Assembly: GCA_024278215.1 (NCBI GenBank)
Contig: JAJRTR010000174.1
Location: 44,292 to 108,291 of the forward strand
Direction: 5' to 3'
Length of the DNA: 64,000 nt
Source of the DNA: a bacterium
GTDB lineage: Bacteria; UBP15; UBA6099; JAJRTR01
The position numbers and the translations under genes are program-made. The notes beneath the pieces are model-generated. The model was not told the DNA's origin. It made no database searches and worked only from the letters and a program-made list of their open reading frames with translations. Below are positions 25,339-34,925 of the stretch, one piece after another; the stretch's first letter is position 1, and every line of letters starts with the position of its first letter.

Positions 25339-27495
25339 ATGGAGAAAAACGTGAAGCAGGTTTTAATACAGAACGGGCAGGCGGTCGTTGAAGATGTGCC
25401 GCCGCCACAACCCGAATCCGGCACAATTGTTGTCCGTGTACTGAACTCGTGTATTTCGCCCGGCACAGAAGGCAGCGGAATGAAAGAGTCGGCGGAACCA
25501 CTCTGGAAGCGTGCCCTGAAGAATCCCGGCAAAGTGAAGCAGGCGCTTCATATGCTGGCGACTTCAGGTTTTTCGCACACAAGAAGTGTCGTGCAGGGCA
25601 AACTCCAGTCCGGGTATGCTACGGGCTATTCGGCAGCTGGCAGAGTAATGGTCGTCGGCGCTGGTATAGACGACATCAAGGAGGGCGACATCGTGGCCTG
25701 CGCCGGCGCTCAATGCGCCCATCACGCCGAGATCATCAGGGTACCGCGCAACCTCGCCGTGCAGGTGCCAGACGGACTCGACGCCTCGCACGCAAGCACC
25801 GTAGCACTCGGCGCTATAGCCATGCAGGGCGTGCGCCGCGCGAAACCGTCGCTTGGTGAAAACTTTGTCGTCATCGGGCTCGGCGTTATCGGGCAACTTA
25901 CCGCTCAATTTCTCAAAACGAACGGCTGCCGGGTTATCGGCGCAGATCTCGATCCCGAAAGATCACGCATCGCCATGGAACTCGGTATGGACATCGAACT
26001 CAAGCCGGACGACGGTCCCGGCGTCGAGAATGTGATGCGACTGACCGGCGGCCTCGGCGCGGACGGTGTCATCATTACAGCTTCCACAAGCTCGCATGAA
26101 GTCCTCTCCACCGCGTTTCAGATGTGCCGCCGCAAGGGCCGTGTCGTACTTGTCGGCGTTGTCGGCATGACTATGAACAGGGAAGACATTTACGCGAAGG
26201 AACTCGACTTCTTTATTTCCACCTCTTACGGCCCGGGCCGCTACGACAACAATTACGAGGAAAAAGGACACGATTATCCGCCATCTTATGTGCGCTGGAC
26301 CGAAAACAGGAACATGTGGGAATATCTCCGCCTGCTTGCCGACGGTAGAATAAATATCGAGCCTCTAATATCCGCAACGCATGTTATAGACGATGCTCCC
26401 ACAGCTTATGCGGCGATAGCGGACGGCGAACACAGGCCGATGATCACACTTCTTTCTTATCCCGAAAACAGCAACGCGGCCACCGGCGGCAGGTTACTCA
26501 ATCCTTCCGCTTCGCCCTCACAAAAGAGTGTTCTTAATCTCGCGCTTGCAGGAGCGGGCGGCTTCGCGCACGGGATGCACCTTCCCAATCTGAGCAGAAT
26601 GAAGAACCTTTATTGTCTTCATGCCGTTATGAGCCGCACCGGTCACAACGCGAAGGCGACAGCGAAACAGTTCGGCGCAAAATATGCGACGACCGATTAC
26701 CGCGAGATCGTCTCCGACGCGGATGTCGACGCTGTTCTTATCTGCACACGGCATGACTCACACGCGAAGATGACACTCGACGCACTTCGAGCCGGAAAAC
26801 ACGTTATCGTCGAAAAACCGCTTGCCCTCGACCGCGATGAAATGAGTGCTGTCGAAGAGTTCTATAATAACGCCGGCGGCGAATCCGGCGCGCCGGTCCT
26901 GCTGACCGGCTTCAACAGGCGCTTTTCGAAATTCTCGAGGCGTATCGCAGAAATAATTGCAGGCAGGAAAAACCCGATAATCATCAACTACCGTATGAAC
27001 GCAGGCTATATCCCACTCGACAGCTGGCTCCACAACGAACAGGGCGGCGGCCGCAATATAGGCGAAGCCTGCCATATTTACGACCTGTTCACGTTTTTCA
27101 CGAACGCGAAAGCCGTTGCAGTTGACGCAAGATCAATCACCGCCGAGCCCGGTTATTACTCGAACAGGGACAATTTCATCGCCACTGTTTCCTTCGACGA
27201 TGGCTCGATTGCAACCCTCACATACACTGCGCTCGGATCGAAAGACTTCCCTAAAGAGACTATGGAAATATATTGTGACGGAAAAATACTTTCGATGTGC
27301 GATTACAAAAAACTTACTGTTTACGGCACGAACCTGAGCGGCATCGAATCATCAGCGTTCGACAAGGGGCACCGCGAAGAACTCGAAGAGTTCGCGCGCG
27401 CTGTGAAGGGCGGCGGCGCGTGGCCGATACCGTTGTGGCAGCAGCTACAGGCAATGGAAATAGCTTTCAGGGTTGAAGAAATGTTGACGCGGTGA
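25339..27495 (+). CDS. Two-domain oxidoreductase: zinc-type dehydrogenase fused to Gfo/Idh/MocA dehydrogenase
   Basis: 718 residues. Residues 1-375 are a medium-chain dehydrogenase: a GroES-like domain (NSCISPGTEGSGMKES, Y-S-A-A-G-R-V) and a Rossmann fold with G-L-G-V-I-G and G-L-G-A-D-G-V. After a linker near 385, residues 395-718 are a Gfo/Idh/MocA protein (A-L-A-G-A-G-G-F-A, C-T-R-H-D-S-H, the E-K-P-L-A-L signature, and an N-I-G-E-A-C-H-I-Y-D-L-F sugar-binding region). This two-domain enzyme is common in surface-polysaccharide loci beside heparinase-like and AsnB-like proteins, as here. It probably oxidises, reduces or epimerises a nucleotide-linked or glycosidic sugar. It is the first gene of a four-gene operon. 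Confidence 0.88.
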   Translation: MEKNVKQVLIQNGQAVVEDVPPPQPESGTIVVRVLNSCISPGTEGSGMKESAEPLWKRALKNPGKVKQALHMLATSGFSHTRSVVQGKLQSGYATGYSAAGRVMVVGAGIDDIKEGDIVACAGAQCAHHAEIIRVPRNLAVQVPDGLDASHASTVALGAIAMQGVRRAKPSLGENFVVIGLGVIGQLTAQFLKTNGCRVIGADLDPERSRIAMELGMDIELKPDDGPGVENVMRLTGGLGADGVIITASTSSHEVLSTAFQMCRRKGRVVLVGVVGMTMNREDIYAKELDFFISTSYGPGRYDNNYEEKGHDYPPSYVRWTENRNMWEYLRLLADGRINIEPLISATHVIDDAPTAYAAIADGEHRPMITLLSYPENSNAATGGRLLNPSASPSQKSVLNLALAGAGGFAHGMHLPNLSRMKNLYCLHAVMSRTGHNAKATAKQFGAKYATTDYREIVSDADVDAVLICTRHDSHAKMTLDALRAGKHVIVEKPLALDRDEMSAVEEFYNNAGGESGAPVLLTGFNRRFSKFSRRIAEIIAGRKNPIIINYRMNAGYIPLDSWLHNEQGGGRNIGEACHIYDLFTFFTNAKAVAVDARSITAEPGYYSNRDNFIATVSFDDGSIATLTYTALGSKDFPKETMEIYCDGKILSMCDYKKLTVYGTNLSGIESSAFDKGHREELEEFARAVKGGGAWPIPLWQQLQAMEIAFRVEEMLTR

Positions 27496-27566
27496 GCTGC
27501 ATGTTACGTACCTTTACTCACAGTGAGTGCGAACAGACTCATATCATTTTGAATGGATAAAACAAG

Positions 27567-29465
27567 ATGTGCGGAATCACAGGAGCGCTGACTTTTAAAA
27601 ACAGCGCTTTCGAAATAACGGAAGAATACATAACGGCAATGCGCGACACGATGATACATCGCGGCCCCGACGGCGCGGGCACATGGGTGTCGGGCGACAG
27701 GTCTGTCGGGCTCGGACACAGGCGGCTCTCGATCATCGACCTATCGGAATCCGCCGCGCAGCCGATGTGCAGCCACGACGAATCCGTGCAACTTGTGTAC
27801 AACGGCGAAATATATAATCACGAGGAAATACGCAGGGAACTCGATGCGATTCGTCCGCGCAAATGGAAAACCCACCACTCGGACACCGAGGTAATTATCC
27901 ACGCTTACGAAGAATGGGGTGTCGACTGCCTCGAAAAGTTTCGTGGCATGTTCGCCTTCGCCCTGTGGGACACGCGACTCGGTCGCCTGTGGCTCGTCAG
28001 GGACAGGATCGGCATCAAACCCCTCTACTACAGCATCCATCACGGCAGGATCACCTTCGCATCCGAGATAAAAGCACTGCTCGAAGACCCCGATCAGAAA
28101 AGGGTTCTCGACGAGCGCAGTTTCTTTCATTTCCTCTCTATGATCTTCTCTCCCGCGCCTGATTCGCTTTTCGAAGGGATAAATAAGATTCCCGGCGGCT
28201 GCTGGCTGATGGTGGACAGAAACGGCAAATCGGAACTCAGACGATACTGGGACGTGCTCGAAAGAACGACACCGCTGACGGATGCGAGCGAAGATGAAAT
28301 CGCCGAAATGATTATCGAGACACTTCGCGAGGCCGTGCAGCTGAGAAAGGTAAGCGACGTGCCTGTCGGTGTGTTCCTTTCGGGCGGAATCGATTCGAGC
28401 ACCAACACAGCCCTGTTTTCCGAAGGCGCGCGCGAGCCGGTAAAAACATTCACTATCGGCTACGACACGGATTACGGCTCATACAAAAACGAAATACATT
28501 ACGCGAAGATGATGGCCGAATACGGAGGCGCGATTTATCACGAGAAACTTCTTAATATCGATTACCTCATTGATTTCCTGCCTCAGATGGTTCACCTCCA
28601 GGACGAACCGATTGCAGACCCCGTATGCGTCCCAGTCTATTATGTATCGAAGCTCGCGCGGGACAACGGCGTCATCGTCTGCCAGGTGGGCGAAGGCGCG
28701 GACGAACTGTTTTTCGGCTACGGCCACTGGAAACACCTTCTGCAATTGCAACAGTGGGACAACCTGCCCGTGCCGCGTTTTATGAAAAAAATGGGGCTCG
28801 CGGCCTTGCGTTCCATCGGCAAAGAGGACAATCTGCCGTTCGAGTGGCTGCGGCGCGGCTCGCTCGGACAGCCTGTCTTCTGGGGCGGCACAGACTATTT
28901 CACCGACTACCAGAAACGGAAACTTCTATCAGATCGCCTCAATAAAAACTTTTCAGACATTACCACCTGGGATGTCATGCGTCCCCTGCGACAGCGGTTT
29001 ATCGAGAAAGACTGGGAAAAATCGGACATGAACTGGATGTCTTTCATCGACCTTCACCAGCGATTGCCCGAACTGCTCCTTATGCGCGTCGATAAAATGA
29101 GCATGGGCGTAAGCCTCGAAACTCGCGTGCCTTTTCTCGATCATAAATTCGTCGAACTCGCCTTCAGCATCCCGCAGTCTCTCAAACTGAAGAACGGCAC
29201 ACTGAAATATATGCTGAAAAAATCAGTCCGCGGCGTGATACCCGACGAACTGATCGACAGACCCAAACAGGGCTTCGGCGTTCCTCTTCACGAATGGTTT
29301 TTCGACAAACTCGGCGACAGGGTCAAAAATGAAATCAAATACTTTTGTGAACAGACCGACCTGCTGGACAAACAATATGTCGACTCTCTTTTCGATTCAC
29401 AGAGGTTCACGGACCTGTGGTTTGTTTTCAATTTCGCGCTCTGGTGGAAAGAATTTTTGGAATGA
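27567..29465 (+). CDS. asnB: Asparagine synthase (glutamine-hydrolysing)
   Basis: 632 residues. The class II glutaminase begins MCGITGALTF with Cys2 as nucleophile and contains HRGPDGAG, G-H-R-R-L-S-I-I-D and Y-N-G-E-I-Y-N. The synthetase domain has the PP-loop S-G-G-I-D-S-S and the C-terminal R-V-D-K-M-S-M-x-x-S-L-E-x-R-V-P-F-L-D. In glycan loci such proteins often amidate uronic acids or other sugar carboxylates instead of making free asparagine. The neighbours here make that the likelier role, but the sequence cannot prove it. Confidence 0.92.
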   Translation: MCGITGALTFKNSAFEITEEYITAMRDTMIHRGPDGAGTWVSGDRSVGLGHRRLSIIDLSESAAQPMCSHDESVQLVYNGEIYNHEEIRRELDAIRPRKWKTHHSDTEVIIHAYEEWGVDCLEKFRGMFAFALWDTRLGRLWLVRDRIGIKPLYYSIHHGRITFASEIKALLEDPDQKRVLDERSFFHFLSMIFSPAPDSLFEGINKIPGGCWLMVDRNGKSELRRYWDVLERTTPLTDASEDEIAEMIIETLREAVQLRKVSDVPVGVFLSGGIDSSTNTALFSEGAREPVKTFTIGYDTDYGSYKNEIHYAKMMAEYGGAIYHEKLLNIDYLIDFLPQMVHLQDEPIADPVCVPVYYVSKLARDNGVIVCQVGEGADELFFGYGHWKHLLQLQQWDNLPVPRFMKKMGLAALRSIGKEDNLPFEWLRRGSLGQPVFWGGTDYFTDYQKRKLLSDRLNKNFSDITTWDVMRPLRQRFIEKDWEKSDMNWMSFIDLHQRLPELLLMRVDKMSMGVSLETRVPFLDHKFVELAFSIPQSLKLKNGTLKYMLKKSVRGVIPDELIDRPKQGFGVPLHEWFFDKLGDRVKNEIKYFCEQTDLLDKQYVDSLFDSQRFTDLWFVFNFALWWKEFLE

Positions 29466-29519
29466 CGACGGGCTCCACGCACCTTTCGCACATTGTCCGG
29501 CCTGTTCCAGTTGGAATGA

Positions 29520-31142
29520 TTGACTTTGAATAGAAAAAAACAGTTCATCCTCGACCTCGATGATGTCGGAGACCGCGCCGCAGCCCCTGCCGGTTCCACA
29601 TACTACGATATTTATTCGCTCAGAGAAATACTAAGCCCCCGCGAACTCCTGAAACATATATTCAGATACTCTGAATCGACTGTCCTTGTCTACATCAACG
29701 ATTCCTTCCGTCGCCCTCTGTTCGTTTCCGTTCTGCTGCGTCTCATGAGCAGGGGCAGGTGTTTTTCTCTCGATTGCAACGGCCATAGAAAGAACATTAC
29801 ATTTTTCAACATCATTGGCTTTGCTTCAAAGTTCGCTATTGATTATTTGCGCAGTAAAAAAGTTGTCCGCAATGCAGAAAACGATGAGCGGGAGATAAAA
29901 TATAAATATGCTAGCATTGCCAATAAGCAATTACGTATAGACATGTCCGCGTCACCCGTTTATATGAGAACCGACCTTAAACTCGGACTCACCGCGGGCG
30001 GTTCCGTAGGCCACATCGCCGGTGTGTTGAACAATCTCGACTGTTTCTGCGCAACACCCATATTCATTACTTCGGATAATATACCCACAGTTCGAGACGA
30101 CATCGAAAAGCATATTGTAGATGCCGGGCCGGATTTCCGCGACTTCACCGAAGTGCAGTTCCTTCACTATTCAGCAATATTCTTCAATCGTTCACTCGAA
30201 ATATTGAGCGGCGCAAAACCATCATTTATATACCAGAGATACAGTCTCGGCAATATGTCGGGAATAATGCTTGCGCGGCATTTCGGGGTTCCGCTCGCAC
30301 TCGAATTCAACGGCTCGGAAGTATGGGTGAGCCGTAACTGGGGCAAGCCGGTGAAATATGGAGACCTGCTCGAAAGGATCGAGTCGACCGTCAACCTTGC
30401 TGCCGATGTCGTTGTTGTTGTCAGCAGGCCGCTGAAGGAACAACTTGTCGCGGCGGGCGTCGAGGCTGGGAAGATACTTGTCAATCCCAACGGAGTCGAT
30501 CCTGCGAAGTATTCACCCGGCATCGACGGCTCGAAAATAAGGAATAAATACAGGCTCGAAGGAAAAACCGTTATTGGATTTATCGGTACTTTCGGGATGT
30601 GGCACGGCGCGGAGGTTCTCGCGGAAGCATTCGGAAAACTTCTAGCGAAACGACCCGAACTGCGTCATAAAACAAGTCTCCTTATGATAGGCGACGGCGT
30701 GATGATGAAGCAGGTTCGCGAAAACCTGAATAAATATGATGTGATGAAATATGCAACGCTAACCGGCATTGTGCCGCAGAGCGAAGGACCTGAACACCTT
30801 GCCGCCGCAGACATCCTTGCGTCGCCTCATGTGCCTAACCCGGACGGATCGCCTTTCTTCGGTTCGCCGACAAAGCTTTTCGAGTATATGGCGATGGGCA
30901 AAGGGATAGTCGCTTCCGATCTGGCGCAAATCGGCGAGATACTCGACGACAACCACACCGCTGTACTTGTCGAGCCGGGCAACTCCGACGATTTCATGCA
31001 CGGACTTGAAGTTTTACTCGACGATAAAAACAAGAGAGAATCGCTCGGCCATGAAGCTCGCAGGGTAGTTGTCGAAAAATATACATGGAAAGAACACACT
31101 CGCAGGATAATCGAAAAACTGAAGGAAAGATGCGGTGCGTGA
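29520..31142 (+). CDS. GT4-type glycosyltransferase
   Basis: 540 residues from TTG 29520 or TTG 29526, with GGAA just upstream; the in-frame ATGs lie too far inside. The C-terminal half is a GT-B donor domain: V-V-V-V-S-R-P-L-K, N-P-N-G-V-D-P, V-I-G-F-I-G-T-F-G-M-W-H-G, and the E-x7-E region S-P-T-K-L-F-E-Y-M-A-M-G-K-G-I-V-A-S. The first 180 residues are a less typical acceptor domain with an extra N-terminal segment. It probably adds a sugar to a lipid-linked or growing polysaccharide on the cytoplasmic face. The ORF is followed 23 bp later by the heparinase gene. Confidence 0.85.
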   Translation: MTLNRKKQFILDLDDVGDRAAAPAGSTYYDIYSLREILSPRELLKHIFRYSESTVLVYINDSFRRPLFVSVLLRLMSRGRCFSLDCNGHRKNITFFNIIGFASKFAIDYLRSKKVVRNAENDEREIKYKYASIANKQLRIDMSASPVYMRTDLKLGLTAGGSVGHIAGVLNNLDCFCATPIFITSDNIPTVRDDIEKHIVDAGPDFRDFTEVQFLHYSAIFFNRSLEILSGAKPSFIYQRYSLGNMSGIMLARHFGVPLALEFNGSEVWVSRNWGKPVKYGDLLERIESTVNLAADVVVVVSRPLKEQLVAAGVEAGKILVNPNGVDPAKYSPGIDGSKIRNKYRLEGKTVIGFIGTFGMWHGAEVLAEAFGKLLAKRPELRHKTSLLMIGDGVMMKQVRENLNKYDVMKYATLTGIVPQSEGPEHLAAADILASPHVPNPDGSPFFGSPTKLFEYMAMGKGIVASDLAQIGEILDDNHTAVLVEPGNSDDFMHGLEVLLDDKNKRESLGHEARRVVVEKYTWKEHTRRIIEKLKERCGA

Positions 31143-31165
31143 CTGCCGCGTGATAATTTTCTGCT

Positions 31166-33493
31166 ATGGGAATCACATCTTATGTGAAAAAAGCGTTTTC
31201 GATGCCGCCCGGCATGTTGTTCAGGAAGGCGGCGGCACGTGTGCTTCCCGGCTGGAACCAATTCAAAAGGAAACGTCATGATCTAAGGCATACTACATAT
31301 ATATGCGAAACTCCATTTAAGAATAATTCGTTTGATCTTAACCTGCCGGACATAACAATATCCGCCGAACAATTGGTGCCGCATTCGGAATGGATCGCGG
31401 GAACAACGGAAAATTATCTGGCCCATCGTTTCGACCTTCTCGGCTCGGGCTGGACGTGCGTCGCGCACGGGATACGCTGCCGGGGCTTCGAGGGCTCACG
31501 CTATGACAGCGGCTGCGCGGTCGACACCAAAACAGGCGACAGCCGCTTCCGCGACAGAATCAACAAATCCAATTCGGCTGAATCTCATAGAATATGGTCG
31601 CTTATCGGCAATGATTACGATCACATAGATTGGCATATCGATTTCAAGTCCGGCCGGCGCTGGAGCGAAGCCGCCTGGTACCGGAATATCTGGTACGGGC
31701 ACAAGCGAGGCGTCGATGTGAAAGTGCCCTGGGAACTCGCCCGCATGCAGCACCTGCCGCATCTCGCTTATGCTTTCATTCTCGCCGCCGGCGGCACAGA
31801 CGGATTTGATGAACCGGCGCGGTACGTGCATGAGTTCCGCAATCAGGTTCTTGATTTCGTTGCCGGCAATCCGCCCCGCTTCGGCGTCAACTGGACATGC
31901 ACAATGGACGTTGCGATACGTGTCTCTAACTGGATCATGGCACGCGCTTTATTCGAATCCGGCGGAGCGGACTTCGACAGCGATTTCATTTCCGTTTTCA
32001 ACAGGAGCGTCTATGAGCACGGTGTTCACATAATCAACAATCTCGAATGGAACCCCGAACTGCGCGGGAATCATTATCTGTCGGACATCGCCGGGCTGAT
32101 ATTCGTTTCAGCAGCTCTGCCGTGTGTGCCGGAGACAAACGCATGGCTCGCGTTCGGAGTGCAGGAACTGATCTCGGAAACAGAGAAACAATTTTTCAGG
32201 GATGGCGGCAATTTCGAATGCTCGACCGCCTACCACAGGCTGTCCGCAGAACTCGTCGCGTATTCCGCGGCTGTGATTCTTGGACTGCCGCCTGAAAAAA
32301 TCGACGCGCTCTGCGAATACGACAATAAATTGCACAAAACCTTACCCCCGCTGAAACCCGCGCCGATTAAACTGTATGACATTCCGGGCCTGAACATGAC
32401 CAGCCCCCTGCCCCGCCGGTTCCTCGACAGAATGCACCGTATGGCGACATTCAGCATCGACATTACCAAACCGTGCGGCCACATTCCACAGTTCGGAGAC
32501 AACGACAGCGGCAGGTTTTTCAAGTTTAACCCGATATACAATAAAATGGCGGTTTCAGATGCTCGCGGCCTGTACGGCAATCTCTGTGATTACAAAGAGC
32601 TCGACGATGATGCCGTTTATTGGGACGAAAACCATATCGATCACCGCAGTACAGTTTCAGCGATAAACGGTTTTTTCCTCGACCGCCGTTTTTCTGCCTT
32701 TACAGGCAGCAACATACTGGATGAAATCGTAATCAGAGAGCTTGCGGGTTTTTCACCTGGACAGTCACTTCCGAGAGCGGACATTTGCAATCGTCATATC
32801 ATCGCGACTTCGGAACATACGCCGGAAACATGTAACAACATACTGGAATCATTGCCCGACAACAAAAAAAACACGATAGAGATTGAGTTGCCCGGCGTTT
32901 CGAGCGCGGGAGAAATCGTTCTGACGCAGTACCCTGAATTCGGACTGTATATCTTCAGGAATGAGGTGATGTTTCTCGCCGTCCGATGCGGCCCCATCGG
33001 ACAGAACGGGTTCGGCGGCCACGCCCATAACGACCAGCTTGCCATCGAGTTACAGCTTGCCGGAAAGGACATTATTGTCGATCCGGGCACATACATTTAT
33101 ACGCCGGTCCCCGAGATAAGAAATAAGTACAGGTCGGTGCGCGCACATTTCGCCCCCAGGCCCGTCAATGCAAAAGAACCCGGCAGGTTGGACCTCGGAC
33201 TGTTCCGGCTCGGCGATGAAGCGAAAGCCGAATGTCTCTACGCAGACGACCACACATTCGCAGGCAGGCACTTCGGCTTCGGCAGCCCTGTCTATCGCAT
33301 GATAAAAATCACACAGGAAAAACTGATAATCACCGACTGGATCGAATCGGATGACGACACGGAGGCAATCGAGTTGCTTACAGTAGACAAACACGCCTCG
33401 GCAGTGAATGAATTGGGTTTTTCACCTGCCTATGGCGTTAAATATACGAAAACAAATGCCTCTTCGCTATTTGGTGTGGATAGAGAAATGTAG
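31166..33493 (+). CDS. Heparinase II/III-family protein
   Basis: 775 residues. The alpha/alpha-toroid part (about 60-430) contains W-x-x-N-x-E-L-x-G-N-H-Y-L-S-D, and the C-terminal beta domain has the family core G-F-G-G-H-A-H-N-D-Q-L-A-I-E-L followed by I-V-D-P-G-T-Y-I-Y-T. The H-x-H-x-D cluster contributes to the polysaccharide lyase site in this family. No signal peptide is seen (MGITSYVKKAFSM), so a cytoplasmic or periplasmic editing role in exopolysaccharide synthesis is more likely than scavenging. It is last in the operon that starts at 25339. Confidence 0.88.
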   Translation: MGITSYVKKAFSMPPGMLFRKAAARVLPGWNQFKRKRHDLRHTTYICETPFKNNSFDLNLPDITISAEQLVPHSEWIAGTTENYLAHRFDLLGSGWTCVAHGIRCRGFEGSRYDSGCAVDTKTGDSRFRDRINKSNSAESHRIWSLIGNDYDHIDWHIDFKSGRRWSEAAWYRNIWYGHKRGVDVKVPWELARMQHLPHLAYAFILAAGGTDGFDEPARYVHEFRNQVLDFVAGNPPRFGVNWTCTMDVAIRVSNWIMARALFESGGADFDSDFISVFNRSVYEHGVHIINNLEWNPELRGNHYLSDIAGLIFVSAALPCVPETNAWLAFGVQELISETEKQFFRDGGNFECSTAYHRLSAELVAYSAAVILGLPPEKIDALCEYDNKLHKTLPPLKPAPIKLYDIPGLNMTSPLPRRFLDRMHRMATFSIDITKPCGHIPQFGDNDSGRFFKFNPIYNKMAVSDARGLYGNLCDYKELDDDAVYWDENHIDHRSTVSAINGFFLDRRFSAFTGSNILDEIVIRELAGFSPGQSLPRADICNRHIIATSEHTPETCNNILESLPDNKKNTIEIELPGVSSAGEIVLTQYPEFGLYIFRNEVMFLAVRCGPIGQNGFGGHAHNDQLAIELQLAGKDIIVDPGTYIYTPVPEIRNKYRSVRAHFAPRPVNAKEPGRLDLGLFRLGDEAKAECLYADDHTFAGRHFGFGSPVYRMIKITQEKLIITDWIESDDDTEAIELLTVDKHASAVNELGFSPAYGVKYTKTNASSLFGVDREM

Positions 33494-33564
33494 TGTGCCG
33501 GAGGATAACCAAATGTTTGCAAAGGCCTATGAAGAGTTTTTCGTGCTCACTGAAGTTTTTTATG

Positions 33565-33603
33565 GTGAATGCGGAGCGTTCAGTCCCTGCGTTCCGGGTC
33601 GGA
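33565..33603 (+). repeat. Left-part fragment of the composite dispersed repeat
   Basis: 38 of 39 bases are identical to 8014-8052. The fragment lies in the 210-bp gap between the heparinase gene and the DUF190 gene, with no associated terminator. Confidence 0.75.
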
Positions 33604-33703
33604 GCCTTGGAACGATGAAAGCTGTTTTACCCACACGATTCAGCGAAGAGCCAAATGAATAAATCGACTTAATGATTTTCACGCATGTTTGCGGTGCGGC
33701 ACA

Positions 33704-34039
33704 TTACTTATTACTGCCGTAGACGACGATATGTGCTTTTTCGAGCGTGACAAGGCCTCCCGGAACCATTTCTTTAACAATTGGAATAAACTCCTGTATT
33801 TTTTCCGTCTTATCGACTATCTCGACAACAAAAGGCAAATCTTCCGACAGACGGAGTATGCTGGTTGTACTGATGTGATTATTTGCACCAAAGCCCATGC
33901 GCCCCCGGATCGCTGTTGCACCCGCAAGGCCATGTTCCCTTGCTTTTTTCACAATGGCTTCGTACAGTGGACGGCCCTTCCATTTCTGAGTCTCGCCTAC
34001 AAATATTCTCAGCAGTTGCGCGTCATCTCTGGCATCCAT
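33704..34039 (-). CDS. DUF190-domain protein, probable CrcB partner
   Basis: 111 residues covering one DUF190 domain: LLRIFVGETQKWKGRPLYEA, then A-G-A-T-A-I-R-G-R-M-G-F-G, P-F-V-V-E-I-V-D and a terminal A-H-I-V-V-Y-G. It is soluble and has a PII-like ferredoxin fold in known members. It lies downstream of crcB on the same strand, a conserved pairing, so a regulatory or accessory role in fluoride export is inferred. The gap to crcB is 161 bp and holds a repeat fragment. Confidence 0.85.
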   Translation of the reverse strand: MDARDDAQLLRIFVGETQKWKGRPLYEAIVKKAREHGLAGATAIRGRMGFGANNHISTTSILRLSEDLPFVVEIVDKTEKIQEFIPIVKEMVPGGLVTLEKAHIVVYGSNK

Positions 34040-34067
34040 TGGAAGCCTCCATTTAATAAGGTAATTA

Positions 34068-34091
34068 GAACCGATTGCAAAATCATGTTCG
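34068..34091 (+). repeat. End fragment of the palindromic element
   Basis: 24 bases (GAACCGATTGCAAAATCATG followed by TTCG) match the left end of the 24958 element with 3 mismatches. The rest of the element is absent. Confidence 0.5.
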
Positions 34092-34200
34092 TCGCAGTTG
34101 AATATCTTATCATTAAGTATAACAAGCTACAGTAAAACAAGAGCTATCGAAAGAAAAAACTGGTGATCGTGACAAAAAGCAGGCTATCGAACAAACCGCA

Positions 34201-34581
34201 TCAGAAATGCAATGATTTCATCATAATCCATCCGGCTGCAACAGCGAAAATGCCGACAATAAGATTAGTGCCGATATTTGCAATCGCAGAAACATACTGA
34301 GATTCGCGCAACAATGCATAAGTCTCGAAACCGAATGTCGAGAAAGTTGTGAACGAGCCAAGAATCCCCGTAAATATAAAAAGACGCGCTTCCGTTTCTA
34401 TCATACGCCTGTCCTCTACCAGAAACATAAGCGTACCGATAATGAAGCAGCCAAGCACATTCACCAGTAGTGTACCGTAAGGGAACGAACCGTTCAGGAA
34501 TCTGTGCGGCACACCGGAAATAACATACCTTGCAATTGCCCCGATAAATCCACCGAATCCTATAAGCAAAAATTTTTGCAT
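34201..34581 (-). CDS. crcB: CrcB/Fluc fluoride channel
   Basis: 126 residues, four transmembrane helices. Family motifs are G-G-F-I-G-A-I-A-R-Y, F-P-Y-G-T-L-L-V-N-V-L-G-C-F, and G-x-L-G-S-F-T-T-F-S-T-F-G-F-E, containing the asparagine and phenylalanine/threonine residues that line the fluoride pathway in known channels. It works as an antiparallel dimer to relieve cytoplasmic fluoride. No fluoride riboswitch is seen upstream. The predicted -10 box lies five bases before the ATG, which suggests a leaderless transcript. Confidence 0.92.
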   Translation of the reverse strand: MQKFLLIGFGGFIGAIARYVISGVPHRFLNGSFPYGTLLVNVLGCFIIGTLMFLVEDRRMIETEARLFIFTGILGSFTTFSTFGFETYALLRESQYVSAIANIGTNLIVGIFAVAAGWIMMKSLHF

Positions 34582-34586
34582 CCGGC

Positions 34587-34616
34587 ATTATAGCAATTTA
34601 TCACGTCTAAAAACAA
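34587..34616 (-). promoter_or_regulatory. crcB promoter implying a leaderless mRNA
   Basis: On the minus strand TTGTTT (34611-34616), an 18-base spacer and TATAAT (34587-34592) are followed by only five bases before the ATG at 34581, so the A of the start codon would be at or near +1. Confidence 0.45.
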
Positions 34617-34818
34617 GTCGGAAATGACAAGAGTATTCAAAACAATTAATGGGAGCATAAACATTCACTTCCTGTTTTCACGTATCTGTTCACAGGCAAC
34701 TGTTTGCAATGGAACATCTGAAATTCCGGGGAGTGCAACGACTGTGTGGTGCAACGGTGAAGAAGTCGCATTTCGCAAAAACTGACGTTTTTGCATTCCA
34801 GAATTTGCTGATAGTACA

Positions 34819-34925
34819 GTTAACCCCAATACCGTTTACTTAAGAAGGTATGTGTATCAATATTCGCGATAAATACAGGCTTTTTACGCATCATTTTTGC
34901 TAAAGCGAACGGTATTGCCGTTAAC
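34819..34925. repeat. 107-bp element with imperfect 23-bp terminal inverted repeats
   Basis: Arms 34819-34841 (starting GTTAACCCCAATACCGTT) and 34903-34925 (ending AACGGTATTGCCGTTAAC) pair at 19 of 23 positions. The left arm and its continuation, ACTTAAG, resemble the reverse complement of 972-996, at the end of the GNAT gene. Confidence 0.55.

Noticed and set aside
33408-33662. 84-codon plus-strand frame after the heparinase gene
   Set aside because: Overlaps the heparinase end out of frame and then runs into a fragment of the composite repeat.
34582-34760. Fluoride riboswitch upstream of crcB
   Set aside because: No conserved GGNGAUGG-type core or pseudoknot pattern is visible, and the predicted promoter leaves no leader.
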